From Aureococcus anophagefferens (lineage: Eukaryota; Sar; Pelagophyceae; Pelagomonadales; Pelagomonadaceae): 64,000 bases of DNA. Shown piece after piece: positions 39,154-48,798 of the stretch. The stretch covers positions 274,483 through 338,482 of the forward strand of contig NW_008705564.1 in assembly GCF_000186865.1 (NCBI RefSeq). Direction: 5' to 3'. A program made the translations under genes and the position numbers. Each line of letters opens with the position of its first letter. Position 1 is the stretch's first letter. A model generated the notes under the pieces. It was not told the origin of the DNA and did no database searches. It worked only from the letters and a program-made list of their open reading frames with translations.

Positions 39154-42100
39154 TCAGTCGTCCTCGTCGAACTCGGACTCGGAGTCCTCGCCGTCGTCCC
39201 AATCGTCCTCGTCGTCCTCGTCGTCGTCGCTGTCCGCGTAGACGACGGCCTTGCGCGCGCGCGCGGGCTTGGGCGTCTTCGCCTTGAGGGGCGCGGGCTC
39301 GTCGTCGTCGTCGTCGCTCGGCACGACGATGGGCTCGTCCTTCTTCGCGCCGGCCTTCTTCGCCTTCTTGACGACGAGGGGCGACGCCTTGACGGGCGAG
39401 AAGAAGTCGCCGTCGTCGTCGTCGTCGGGCTTCTTGGGCGCGCGCTTCTTGCTCGCGGCGGCCTTCTTGGGCGCGGCGGCCTTCTTGGGCGCGGCGGCCT
39501 TCTTGGGCGCGGCGGCGGCCTTCTTGGGCGCGGCGGCGGCCTTCTTGGGCGCCGGCGCCTTCTTCTTGGGCTTGGCGCCGAAGTCGTCGTCGTCGTCGTC
39601 GTCGCCGCCGAGGTCGAAGTCGTCGTCGCTCTCGACGGCGACGGGCTTCTTCTTCGGCGCGGCCTTCTTCTTCGCCGGCGCCTTCTTGGCCGGCGCGGGC
39701 TCCTCCTTGGACTCCTCGAAGGCGAACTCCGCGTCGCCCTCGGCCGCGTCGCCCATGACGACGTCCGCCGACGGCGNNNNNNNNNNNNNNNNNNNNNNNN
39801 NNNNNNNNNNNNNNNNNNNNNNNNNNCGAAGGCGTCGGACTCGTCGTCGTCGTCGTCCGAGTCGACGTAGACGGGCTTCTTCTTGGGCTTGGGCGCGGCC
39901 TTGGCCTTGGGCGCGGCCGCGGCGGCCTTGGCCTTGGCCTTGGGCGCGGGCGCGGCGGGCGCGGGCGCGGGCGCGGCGGGCGCGGGCGCGGGCGGCTTCG
40001 GCGCGGCCTTCTTCGGCGCGGCCTTCTTCTTGGGCTTGGCCTCGAAGTCGGAGTCGTCCTCGTCGGAGGAGAAGGCCATGGCGTCGGAGTCGTCGGAGTC
40101 GTAGGCCTGCTTCTTGCGCGCGTTCTTCTTTGGCTTCTTCGCCGGCTTCTTCTTCTGGCACGCCTTGGCCTTCTTCGCCGCGTCGGCCTCCTCCGCGTCG
40201 CGGGCGGCGTCGCGGTCGTCGAGCTCGGCCTCGAGGTCCGCGAGGTCGTCGAGCCAGATGGCCGTCTCGGGCTTGGCGACGAGCGCGACGAGCTCCGCGT
40301 CCTCGTCCTTGAGCTCGGCGCGGAGCGCGTCGACGCGCTCCATGGTCAGGCTCCAGATCTTCATGGACAGGAGGTAGTCGTAGCCCTTGGCGAGCTGGGC
40401 GTCCGAGCTGCCCGCCGCGGCGCCAGCGCCGTCGTCGTCGCCGTCGGAGCCCGACGCGTCGCCGTCGTCGTCGGCCTTCGCCGGCGTCTTCTTCTTCGCC
40501 GCGGCGTTATACACGGCGTCGTAGCCGTCGTCCACGAGCTGGGCCAGCAGCTCCGCGCGCTTGCGGTTCTGCACCACGAGGTCGCCGCTGAGCACGGAGA
40601 GGACGAAGCGCACCTTGTTGCGCAGCAGGCTCACGCGCGCGCGCTTCGCCTTGACGAGGTGCGCCTTCCGCTTCGCGTACGTCGCCACCCGCACCTTGTA
40701 GAAGGCCTTGATGACGTCGAAGGGCGCGTCGTACTTGTCGATGACCAGGCCCGTGTCGTCGAAGAAGTTCATGTTCGACGTCGCCAGGGACCCCTCGAGC
40801 TTGAACTTCTTCTCCAGACCGCCGAGCGCCGCCTCCGCGTCGTCCAAATCCTCGCCCTTGGTCACCGTCACCGTGAACGACACGCGCGTGTCCGTGTGGT
40901 TCTCCTTGAAGTCCTTGACCCAGGCCTTGGTCTTGTCGTCGCCGCTGAGCTGGACTTCGAGCCACTGCTTGTAGTCGTGCGTCCACTTGCGCACGGGCCT
41001 GGGCAGGACAAGAGTGCGAAATTCCCAACTTCAAAGGCTCCGATCTCGGCCATTTTCCACTCGTTTCGGCTGATTTTTGGACGAGCGATCATCTCTCGGA
41101 ACGGTCTCGAAGCGTGGATGCTTTTTCCGGAACGCGCGCGCGCGGAACACTCACGTTGAAGCGACGTTGAATCACCCTTGTCCTGCCCTGGCACGGGCAG
41201 CTCGTCGACGAGCACGGTGACGTCGTCGAGCCGCGTCGCGCGGCCGAGGACCGCGAAGGCGCCCGCGTTCTTGCCGCCCTTGGCCACGATGTCGCCGCCG
41301 AAGCCCCGGTAGTGGGGCGCGAGGTCCGCCGCGCCCACGTCCTCCGCGGCGCAGTCCGCGAGCGGGCCGACGTCGTCGTCGACGTCGTCGCCGACGGCGT
41401 CGATCATGCGCCGGAGCACGCCGATGAGCGCGCGCGGCGCGTAGTTGGGCACGGACGTCGCCCAGCCCGTGCCGATGCCGTCGGCGCCGTTGCAGAGCGC
41501 GAAGGGCAGGACGGGCACGTAGTACGTCGGCTCGATGGACTGGCCGTCGTCCTCGAGGTAGTCGAGGACGAAGTCGTCGTCCGGGTGGAAGACCTTGCGC
41601 GCGACGGCCTCGAGCTTCGTGAAGATGTAGCGCGAGCTCGCGGCGTCCTTGCCGCCCATGATGCGCGTGCCGAACTGGCCCGCGGGCGTCAGCAGGTTCA
41701 CGTTGTTCGAGCCCACAAAGTCCTGCGCCATGCCGACGATCGTGCCCGTGAGGCTCATCTCGCCGTGGTGGTAGGCCGCGTGCTCCGACACGTAGCCCGC
41801 GAGCTGGGCGACCTTGATCTCCTTCTTGAGCTTGCGCTTGAAGCAGGCGAAGAGCACCTTGCGCTGCGACGGCTTCAGCCCGTCGACGACGGACGGGATC
41901 GACCGCTGGTTGTCCGCGACGGAGAAGAGGATGAGCTCCTTGTTCACGAAGTCGCCGTAGGACATGGCGTCGACGGCGTAGTCGACGAAGGTCCCCGGCT
42001 CGAGGTTGCGCAGCCAGGTCTTGCGGTCCTCGACGCGCTTCTTCGAGAACGCCATGTCGATGAGGTCGCCCTCGCGCGCGGATTCGTCGAGCGTCGCGTA

Positions 42101-44102
42101 GTCGAGCTGGTGCGTGTCGAGCTCCCCGAAGTACTCCTTGGCCTCCTTGGCCGTCGACGTGCCCAGCCCCTTGTAGTACTTGATCGCGTGGCCGTGGAGG
42201 CCGCCGCGCGCCTCCTTCCAGGCCTCGTACTCGGGCAGCGTGAAGAAGACCTCCGCGGGCTTCGACTTCGCCGCCGGCGTCGCCTTGACGATGGGCGTGA
42301 TGAAGCAGCGCAGGAAGCCCGGGATCTGGAGCAGCGACGGCCAGAAGTGGTGGAGGCAGTTGATGAGCAGGCCCTTGATGTGGGACCCGTCGTGGTCCTG
42401 GTCCGTCATGATCATGAGGTGGCCGTAGCGGAGCGTCTTGAGGTTCGCCTCGTCGTAGGTCACGCCGAAGCGCAGGCCCAGGATCTTGACGACGTTCTGC
42501 ACCTCCTCGTTCTTCATGATCGCCGCGTGGCTCGCCTCGCGGACGTTGAGCGGCTTGCCCTTGAGCGGGAAGACGCCGTAGAGGTCGCGGCCGACGACGC
42601 CGAGGCCCGACACGGCGAGCGCCTTGGCGGAGTCGCCCTCCGTGAGGATGAGCGTGCAGTCCTTGCCGCGCGCGCCGCCCGCGGCGTTCGCGTCGTCCAA
42701 CTTCGTGATGCCCGTGAGCCGCGTCTTCTTCGAGCCGCCCTTGCGCTTGAGCTGCTCGTCCTGCTTGAACTTGGTCCAGGCGAGGACGCGGTCGACGACG
42801 CCGGACTTCTCGATGGCCTTGAGGAACTTGTCCGGCAGGACGCACTTGGAGCCGAAGGCCTTCTCCTTCGTCGTGAGCGTCTCCTTGGTCTGCGAGTCGA
42901 AGGCCGGGTTGACGATCATGGCGTCGACGTAGACGCAGAGGTGGGCCTTGATGAAGGCGGGCTTGACCTCCTGGCCCTTGTTCTTCTTCTTGACGGCCGC
43001 CGCGAGCTTGGCCGTGATCTGGTCCGCGACGTAGTTGACGTGGCTGCCGCCCTTGGACGTGCAGATGGAGTTGACGAAGGAGAGGTGCTGGAAGGTGCCG
43101 TCGGAGGGCGCGACGCCGACGGTCCAGCGGTCGTCGACCCGCTCGAGGGCCGCCGGGGGCTCGAGGCCGTCGTGGAGCGCGACGTACTGCGCGAACGACT
43201 TCACGGGCACGCGCTCGCCGTTGAGCTCGACCTTGAGGGACGAGCCGTGGCAGGACGCGGAGGCCGCGACGTCGTAGGCGCGCTTCGAGAGGAGCGCGAC
43301 GATGTCGTCGTCCAACCGGTCCATCTTGAAGCGCGCGAGGTCCGGCTCGAAGGTCACGCGCGTGAAGTCCTTCTTGTTCTTGTGCGGCGAGATCTTCGCG
43401 GGGCCCTGCGTGCCGGACATGTTGTGCTCCCAGGTCTGGGACAGCTTGCGGCCGGACTTGGAGTCCGCCGTCTCGACCGTGAACTTTTTCGAGAAGATGT
43501 TCGCGAGCTTGGCGCCGTAGCCGTTGCGGCCGCCCGTCGTCTTCTTCTCGTTGTCGTCGAAGTTCGACCCCGTGAGCAGGTGGCCGAAGATGAGCTCGGG
43601 CACGTAGCAGCCGTGCTCGCCGTGCATCTCCACGGGGATGCCCTTGCCGTCGTTGCCCACGGAGATGGAGTTGGCCGCCACGTCGATGTCGACCTTGATC
43701 GTCGTCATCGACGGGTCGCGCTGCTTGTTGTCGGCCGCGTTGACCATGATCTCGTCGAAGATCTTGAAGAGGCCGGGCACCTGGTTGGAGGGTCGCGTGG
43801 GCGCGTCGGTTTCCGATACGAGAGGGACGCCGCGGCGCGCGTAGGTCACGTTGCGCCGCACGATGCGCTTCGTGTCGGGGTTGAGCACCCACATCGGCTG
43901 CGTGCTCATCTCGATGGACCCGACTGCGCGCGCGGGGGGAGCCGCGTCGGGGACGTCGCGCGGTCTCGGGCGCCGCGGGCGCGCTGTAGGTGTCGGGGCG
44001 CAGCAGGATGTGCTCGAGCTGCGTCTTCTTCTGGTACGTCTCCTCGATGGTCTTCGACTTCTTGCCCGGCGCCTTCTTCGGCGCCGCGTTCGTCGTCTCC
44101 AT
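39154..44102 (-). CDS. TOP2: DNA topoisomerase II
   Basis: Three exons: 43985-44102, 41187-43923, and 39154-40998, which contains the N gap. About 1,560 aa. Order: ATPase (NAADNK, GNDGKGIPVEMH, GGRNGYGAKLANIFS), transducer with the K-loop region, TOPRIM (LTEGDSAKALA; DQDHDGSHIKGL with the metal-binding Asp triad), WHD with the catalytic Tyr in DAASSRYIFT, tower and C-gate, then a long Lys/Ala/Asp tail (KKAAPKK, DSDDDDD) for nuclear localisation and chromatin binding. Intron 1 (61 bp, 43924-43984) must use a GC donor: only then is the invariant R-P-D-T-Y-I-G-S block restored. Intron 2 is an introner restoring E-L-P-V-(P-G-P-V)-R-K-W-T. The frame differs across the gap, so the gap length is not 50. 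Divergent from adenylate kinase. Confidence 0.95.
39777..39826. other. assembly gap (50 N) in the TOP2 C-terminal tail
   Basis: Fifty Ns inside the Asp/Lys-rich coding tail. The reading frames on either side differ by a number not divisible by three, so the true gap is 50 plus or minus a non-multiple of three. Flanking DNA is simple GAC/AAG-type repeat, a likely cause of the break. Confidence 0.98.
40999..41190 (-). mobile_element. introner element B1 (192 bp), spliced intron 41186-40999
   Basis: In the TOP2 gene sense it begins CAGGGCAGGACAAGGGTG and ends CACTCTTGTCCTGCCCAG. TSD (gene sense) GCCCGTGC at 41198-41191 and 40998-40991. Fitting the TOP2 frame needs a cut after CAGG, i.e. a GC donor (GCAGGA), and acceptor CAG. 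The restored protein is E-L-P-V-P-G-P-V-R-K-W-T, four residues more than the family E-L-P-V-x-x-W-T. Forward orientation relative to the gene. Confidence 0.88.
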
Positions 44103-44829
44103 CTGCGGCGCGGGTCGGGCTCGGGCTCGGGCGGGCGCGCGCGGGGCTTTGGGAGTGGGTGTGGCTGGTCAACGCGCGCAGGGGCGCCCCGGCGGGCGGC
44201 GAGGCGCCTCGGAACGTTTCGCGCGCTCGGCGCTCGCGAATCCGCGGGCCCGCGCCGCGCAGCAGCGCGTTTTTTCCGGCGCGCGCGTGCGAGGGCGTCG
44301 TGCGCGTGTTCGCGTGGACGCTGCGGTGTGCGAGAGCGGCCATGGTCTTCGAGCTCCTCGCGTGCCGGGGACTCGACGACGCGCAGAGCTACACCTCGGC
44401 AGGCGCTCGAGTGCCAAATTGCAACCGTGTTTTTTTTGTTGAACTAAAATTTGCCGTATCGAAGAGCTGCTCGACGAGGACAAAGACGCGGACAAACGAT
44501 GACAGAAGAGAGGTCGACGAGCCTCGCGAGGGCAGGCGGCGACGTCGCAAATCAGGTCTGGGTCTCGAGCGCGCGCCGCGCGGCCAAGGACGACGACGAG
44601 GTCCGCGGAGCCGACGACGCGTCGATCCACAACACGCCCGTACTGCGCAACGACCCTCACCCGTCCGCACGCGTGTTCGACGCCGACGCCGCAGTCCCGC
44701 CGCAGCAGCCAATCGCGTCGGTCGCCGAGGCCAGCGATGCCGTCGATCCAGCTCGAGCCCTCCACGTCTCGAAGCAATCGCGAGTCGCGTCGCGTCGCAC
44801 CGCTCCGCCCACCGCACCCACACGCAAGC
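44103..44829. other. 727-bp intergenic region between divergent TOP2 and adenylate kinase genes
   Basis: Holds the 5' flanks of both genes. Around 44425-44475 there is an AT-rich island (T8 tract at 44431-44438, then GAACTAAAATTTG), the only strong drop in GC here and a candidate core promoter. Frames crossing the region are Arg/Ala-rich and not convincing genes. Part of 44500-44829 probably is the adenylate kinase 5' leader. Confidence 0.5.
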
Positions 44830-45543
44830 ATGCTCAAGGCGGGCGCCGGCGCGCTCCTCGCGGGCGGCGCGGCCTACGGCGTGTACCAGTACACGCAGCC
44901 GAAGAAGGATGCCCTGAAGATGATCATCTCCGGCGGCCCCGGCAGCGGCAAGGGCACGCAGTGCGACCTGCTCGTGACCAAGTACGGCGTCAAGCACATC
45001 TCGACGGGCGACGCGCTGCGGCACCACGTGAAGACGGGCACGGACCTCGGCAAGGAGGCCAAGGCCTACATGGAGCGCGGCGACCTCGTGCCGGACAGCC
45101 TCGTCATCGGCATCTGCAAGGCGGAGATGGAGACGAGCGAGGCCAAGACCAACGGCTGGCTCCTCGACGGCATGCCGCGCACCAAGGCCCAGTGCGACGC
45201 CCTCGAGACCATGGGCCTCGTGCCCAACCTCTTCCTCCGCCTCGACGTGCCCGACGAGGTCATGATGGAGCGCGCGTGCGGCCGACGACAGGACCCCGTC
45301 ACGCGCCAGATCTACCACATCAAGTACAAGAAGGCCCCGACGGAGGAGATCGAGAAGCGCCTCATCATCCGCTCCGACGACACCGTCGAGAAGATGACGA
45401 ACCGCATCGCGCAGTACCACAAGAACATGTCCGCCGTCTCCGGCTCCTACACGGAGAAGCTCGTCGTCGTCGACGGCAACAGGAAGCCCACGGACGTCTT
45501 CCCGGTGGTCTGCGACGCCATCGACAAGGCGCTGGCCAAGTAG
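44830..45543 (+). CDS. adenylate kinase
   Basis: 237 aa from ATG 44830. N-terminal hydrophobic stretch LKAGAGALLAGGAAYGVYQYTQ looks like a membrane anchor or organelle signal rather than the usual cytosolic start. Then the nucleoside monophosphate kinase core: GGPGSGKGTQC (P-loop), KHISTGDALRHHV (AMP site), LLDGMPRTKAQ (family D-G-F-P-R-T, Met in place of Phe), RLDVPDEVMMERACGRR, a LID segment DPVTRQIYHIKY, and RSDDTVEKMTNRIAQYHKN. It converts ATP + AMP to 2 ADP. The LID lacks the four-Cys zinc site of bacterial forms, as usual in eukaryotes. A UMP/CMP kinase is less likely because a LID is present. Confidence 0.88.
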   Translation: MLKAGAGALLAGGAAYGVYQYTQPKKDALKMIISGGPGSGKGTQCDLLVTKYGVKHISTGDALRHHVKTGTDLGKEAKAYMERGDLVPDSLVIGICKAEMETSEAKTNGWLLDGMPRTKAQCDALETMGLVPNLFLRLDVPDEVMMERACGRRQDPVTRQIYHIKYKKAPTEEIEKRLIIRSDDTVEKMTNRIAQYHKNMSAVSGSYTEKLVVVDGNRKPTDVFPVVCDAIDKALAK

Positions 45544-45811
45544 GCGCATAGGGCCGCCGCCCCGCGCGCGCGCGCGGCGCGCCGGCGCCCGCCGGCGCCG
45601 CTCCCGCCGCGCGCGTCCTCCCCGCCCGACCGGGCCCCCGCGCGGCCCCCGCGCCGAGCTAGGTGCCAGTGGATCTCGCCGCGTCGATCGGCGCGGGCCT
45701 TCCGGGTCGGGCGCGGGCCGCGAGGCGGGCGGCCGCCGGCCGCGCGCGACCCTCCGCGAGCCCCGCGAACGCCCCCACGCGCCCTACCCACGCGCGTCGT
45801 CCACCCGAATC

Positions 45812-46348
45812 TTAACAATCGAAGTCGAAGAGGTCGACGCCCTCGTTCTGGAAGTAGTAGATGGCGCACGCGTAGGCGATGATCACGAGGAGCATGAGCA
45901 CCATCAGATAGAGGCAGAGGAACAGGAAGCTCCAGAACTCGCGGATGCCCCGGGGCCGGCCCGAGAGCGTCTGGAAGCGGTTGATCCAGGTCAGCGTCGG
46001 GGGGAAGGCCGCGGACGCGTCCGCGTTGTACCAGATCGCGAGGAGCCCGGCGGCCTCGAGCGTGAGCAGGAGCACCGCGAACAGCCCCTTTCCGGCCTTC
46101 GTGCACGCGTCGTGGTAGTAGTCCACCAGGTACTGGACGCAGTACTGGATGAGGAGCGTGAAAATCGGCCGCGCCACGCAGTCGGCCGTGTCGAAGCCGA
46201 AGGCGACGGGCTTCACGGGAAAGAGGTAGCAGCAGGAGTCCATGCCCAGCACGTCGCCGTCCGGCCCGAGCAGGGGCGTCGTCGCGTCCGGGTCCGAGTT
46301 GGGCCGCCCGAGGCCGACGGCCGCGGGCTTCGAGTCCGTCGCGCCCAT
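45812..46348 (-). CDS. small multi-pass membrane protein, paralogue of 47253-47843
   Basis: 178 aa from ATG 46348 (MGATDSKP); the frame allows an ATG at 46459 adding a His-rich leader. Layout: hydrophilic N-terminus with TTPLLGPDGD, a Cys pair (MDSCCYLFPVKP), FGFDTADCVARP, then four hydrophobic segments (IFTLLIQYCVQYLV; GLFAVLLLTLEAAGLLAIWYNA; FWSFLFLCLYLMVLMLLVIIAYACAIYYF). The shared signature with its neighbour is AFPPTLTWINR and a C-terminal D-C. No family known to me. Both paralogues face the same way and flank the phosphatase gene. Confidence 0.68.
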   Translation of the reverse strand: MGATDSKPAAVGLGRPNSDPDATTPLLGPDGDVLGMDSCCYLFPVKPVAFGFDTADCVARPIFTLLIQYCVQYLVDYYHDACTKAGKGLFAVLLLTLEAAGLLAIWYNADASAAFPPTLTWINRFQTLSGRPRGIREFWSFLFLCLYLMVLMLLVIIAYACAIYYFQNEGVDLFDFDC

Positions 46349-46560
46349 CGCGCGCGTCGATCGGGCAGCCCGGGGAACTTCGATGATTCCATGGTGATGC
46401 TGGATACGCTCGAGCTTCATCTCCGGCTCCGTGCGTGAGTTCTCTCGCTGTAGTACCATTCCTTCGGCACCGCGTGCTGCCCCTCTGAGCTCAGCGCCGC
46501 TCGTCGAGTCGGAGCGCGTCGCTGCCGTCGGTTCGAAAGGGCTGCCCCTCGCGCACGAGC

Positions 46561-47247
46561 ATGCCGGCGGGCGCAGCGTTGGAGTTCGTCGAGCTCTGCC
46601 GGCGCAAGCGCATCCTCTTCGTCGTCTTCGTGCGCCACGCCAACGCCGCGCCCCTGCGCGAGGGCGCCGCGAGCCGCGCGGACAAGCCGCACGATTGGAA
46701 GGAGGACGACCAGATGCGGGTCCTCACGGAGTTCGGCCGCGCGCAGTGCAACGACGCGAGCGCCTGGTTCTCCCAGCTCGACGTGCGCGCGGCGCTGAGC
46801 TCGCCCGCGCGCCGCGCGGCGGACACGGCCGTGCGCATGACGGCGGCGACGGAGACGGCCGAGAGCAAGCGCGACGCCGTCTACCTGCGCGTCGTCGCGG
46901 GCGTGCACCCCGCGGGCATGAGCGAGCCCTGCGAGGCGCTCTTCGACGGCATGGGCTACGGCCCGCTCCGCGGCTTCTTCGACGCGCCGGGCGGCGAGGA
47001 GGCCTTCCTCGCCTACGCGGACGACGTCTGCGGCGAGCTCGCGGCCGTGACGGCGGCCGTCGACGGCGGCGGCGGCGGCGTCGCCGTCTTCGGCCACGCG
47101 GTCTTCCTCAACGCCATCGCCTACAAGGTCGCCGTCGCCGCGGGCTGCGACGAGGAGACGAAGGACGCCCTGCTCGACATGGACCTCAAGGAGACCCAGG
47201 CGATCCACGTGACCCTCGAGGGCGGGACCGTCGCCCAGCTGCCCTAA
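46561..47247 (+). CDS. histidine phosphatase (phosphoglycerate mutase superfamily)
   Basis: 228 aa from ATG 46561. VVFVRHANAAP is the R-H-x catalytic motif (R-H-G in most members), SSPARRAADTA the second phosphate-binding block, and VFGHAVFLNAI the second catalytic His. Compact, no targeting signal. These enzymes use a phospho-His intermediate; SixA-like members dephosphorylate phosphohistidine proteins, others sugar phosphates. The very short size resembles SixA/PGAM5-type phosphatases rather than glycolytic mutase. Stop is 5 bp from the convergent paralogue gene's stop. Confidence 0.78.
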   Translation: MPAGAALEFVELCRRKRILFVVFVRHANAAPLREGAASRADKPHDWKEDDQMRVLTEFGRAQCNDASAWFSQLDVRAALSSPARRAADTAVRMTAATETAESKRDAVYLRVVAGVHPAGMSEPCEALFDGMGYGPLRGFFDAPGGEEAFLAYADDVCGELAAVTAAVDGGGGGVAVFGHAVFLNAIAYKVAVAAGCDEETKDALLDMDLKETQAIHVTLEGGTVAQLP

Positions 47248-47252
47248 TTTTA

Positions 47253-47843
47253 TCAGCAGTCGGACTTGAACAGGTCCTTCGCGGCGGCCTCCGAGTCGCT
47301 CGCGACGTAGAAGACCGTGACGACGTAGGCGACGAGCGCGAAGGACAGCACGCTCAGGAGGTAGAGCATGAGGAAGAGCAGGCTCCAGAATTCGCGCGCG
47401 TAGCGCGGCCGCGTCGCCGACGACTGCGCGCGGTTGATCCACGTCAGCGTCGGCGGGAACGCGGATGCGACGTTATACCAGACCGCCGAGAGGCCCGCGA
47501 CCTCGAGCGTCACGGCCAGGACGACGTACATGGTCTCGCCGAAGCTCGTGCACGAATCGCGCGCGTAGTCGTAGAGGTACACGAAGCCGTAGTTGATCGC
47601 GGCCGTCGCGAGCGGCCGCACGACGAGGTCGACCGTGTCGAAGCCGAGGCACGCGGGTTTGACGGGGAGGCCGCAGCAGTCGTCCATGCCGCTCTCGGCG
47701 CGGCCGAGCAGCGGCTCGGCCTCCGGCGCGGGCGAGCGCGGCTCCCCGAAGAAGTCGAAGAACTTGTTGAGTTGTTCCCCCATGGTCGACGCATCGTCGC
47801 TCCCGCGCTTGAGCTTCGGGGGGGCGGGCGCGTCCGAGGCCAT
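47253..47843 (-). CDS. small multi-pass membrane protein, paralogue of 45812-46348
   Basis: 196 aa. N-terminal hydrophilic region with an amphipathic helix (EQLNKFFDFFGEP), PLLGRAESGMDDCCGLPVKPACLGFDTVDLVVRP as in the paralogue, four hydrophobic segments, the shared ASAFPPTLTWINRAQ, and a C-terminal KSDC (the other ends DFDC). The di-Cys before the first membrane segment and the conserved terminal Cys are striking; lipidation or a metal/disulfide role is possible but not shown. Function unknown. Confidence 0.7.
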   Translation of the reverse strand: MASDAPAPPKLKRGSDDASTMGEQLNKFFDFFGEPRSPAPEAEPLLGRAESGMDDCCGLPVKPACLGFDTVDLVVRPLATAAINYGFVYLYDYARDSCTSFGETMYVVLAVTLEVAGLSAVWYNVASAFPPTLTWINRAQSSATRPRYAREFWSLLFLMLYLLSVLSFALVAYVVTVFYVASDSEAAAKDLFKSDC

Positions 47844-48088
47844 CGCCGGAGCGCTCGAGGGGCGTAGGAGTGATCGAGACGATCGATCTCGGCGAATTCG
47901 AGGCCGTTGGAGACGCCGCGAAGATCAGGGGCGGTCCCGACGATTGGAGTCGAGACAAGGAGGAGCCAGAAGCGGTGAAAGAGGGAGGAGACGGGGGCGA
48001 GAGATCGTGATCAAGACAGGTTTGGAAACTTGTCGAAAACCGAGGCGACCGCGACAACGTTGCAGTGCACCGAAGCGCGAACAACGGG

Positions 48089-48784
48089 ATGGCGCTGCCC
48101 TGTTCGCCTGTTTCGTCGTCGATCGAGGATCACTACGACCGGACCATCGCGCTGGAGGTCGGCCCCGGGAGCCCGCGCGCGCCGGTCCCGGGGGACGACG
48201 TCTACGAGCGCACCGTCGCGCTGGAGGTCGGGCGCGGCAGCCCCTTCTCGCCGCTGCGCTGCGGCCTGAGCGACGACGAGAGCGCCGCGGACGACGACGG
48301 CTGCTCGACGGCCTCGAGTCGCAAATCAACGCAGCAGCACACGCCCAAGTCGCAGCGACGGCCGACATCCCCCCAGCGGCGAACGCCCAAGTCGCCCCGG
48401 CGGCAGACGCCGAGGCGGCCGCTCGAGTCGTCGCGGCGCCCGTCGACGCCGCTCGAGCGCTTCGGCGCGCACGTCGTCGGCGGCGCGCTCTGCGCCGCCG
48501 CGGCGCTGCTCCCGTCGCCCAAGGCGGCGCCCGCGCGGCGCGCGCAGGGCCTGTCGCCCGTCGAGTTCCGCCCCGAGGACCCGCCGCTGCGGACGGTCCT
48601 GGCGGACCTGTCGCGCAAGCTCAACATCAGCGCGGGCCCCATGGCGGACAAGCTCGAGCGCCTCGGCGCCAAGACCCTGACGGACATGGACTACCTCACG
48701 GACGGCGAGTTCGGCGAGCTCGGCCTCTCGCCGGACAAGGAGGCCGTCGTCCGCGGCCACCTCCGGGGCCTCGCGCGGCGTTAA
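48089..48784 (+). CDS. Ser/Pro/Arg-rich protein with C-terminal SAM-like helical domain
   Basis: 231 aa from ATG 48089; the frame's earlier start codon is GTG. N-terminus carries an internal repeat: D-H-Y-D-R-T-I-A-L-E-V-G-P-G-S-P and D-V-Y-E-R-T-V-A-L-E-V-G-R-G-S-P. The middle is basic and Ser/Pro-rich (TPKSQRRPTSPQRRTPKSPRRQTPRRP), SR/kinase-substrate-like. The last ~65 residues (LSRKLNISAGPMADKLERLGAKTLTDMDYLTDGEFGELGLS) have the length and spacing of a sterile-alpha-motif domain, used for protein or RNA binding. No other family seen. Confidence 0.55.
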   Translation: MALPCSPVSSSIEDHYDRTIALEVGPGSPRAPVPGDDVYERTVALEVGRGSPFSPLRCGLSDDESAADDDGCSTASSRKSTQQHTPKSQRRPTSPQRRTPKSPRRQTPRRPLESSRRPSTPLERFGAHVVGGALCAAAALLPSPKAAPARRAQGLSPVEFRPEDPPLRTVLADLSRKLNISAGPMADKLERLGAKTLTDMDYLTDGEFGELGLSPDKEAVVRGHLRGLARR

Positions 48785-48798
48785 ACCGGTGGTCTTCA

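Noticed and set aside
43924..43965. GT donor (GTCCCC) for TOP2 intron 1
   Set aside because: It would leave a 31-nt intron and insert about 11 residues into the invariant D-T-Y-I-G-S block; the GC donor restores it exactly.
41312..44917. 1,201-aa open frame antisense to TOP2
   Set aside because: Composition is a mirror of TOP2 codons (long runs of R, L, V, E) and no domain is visible; TOP2 on the other strand is unambiguous.
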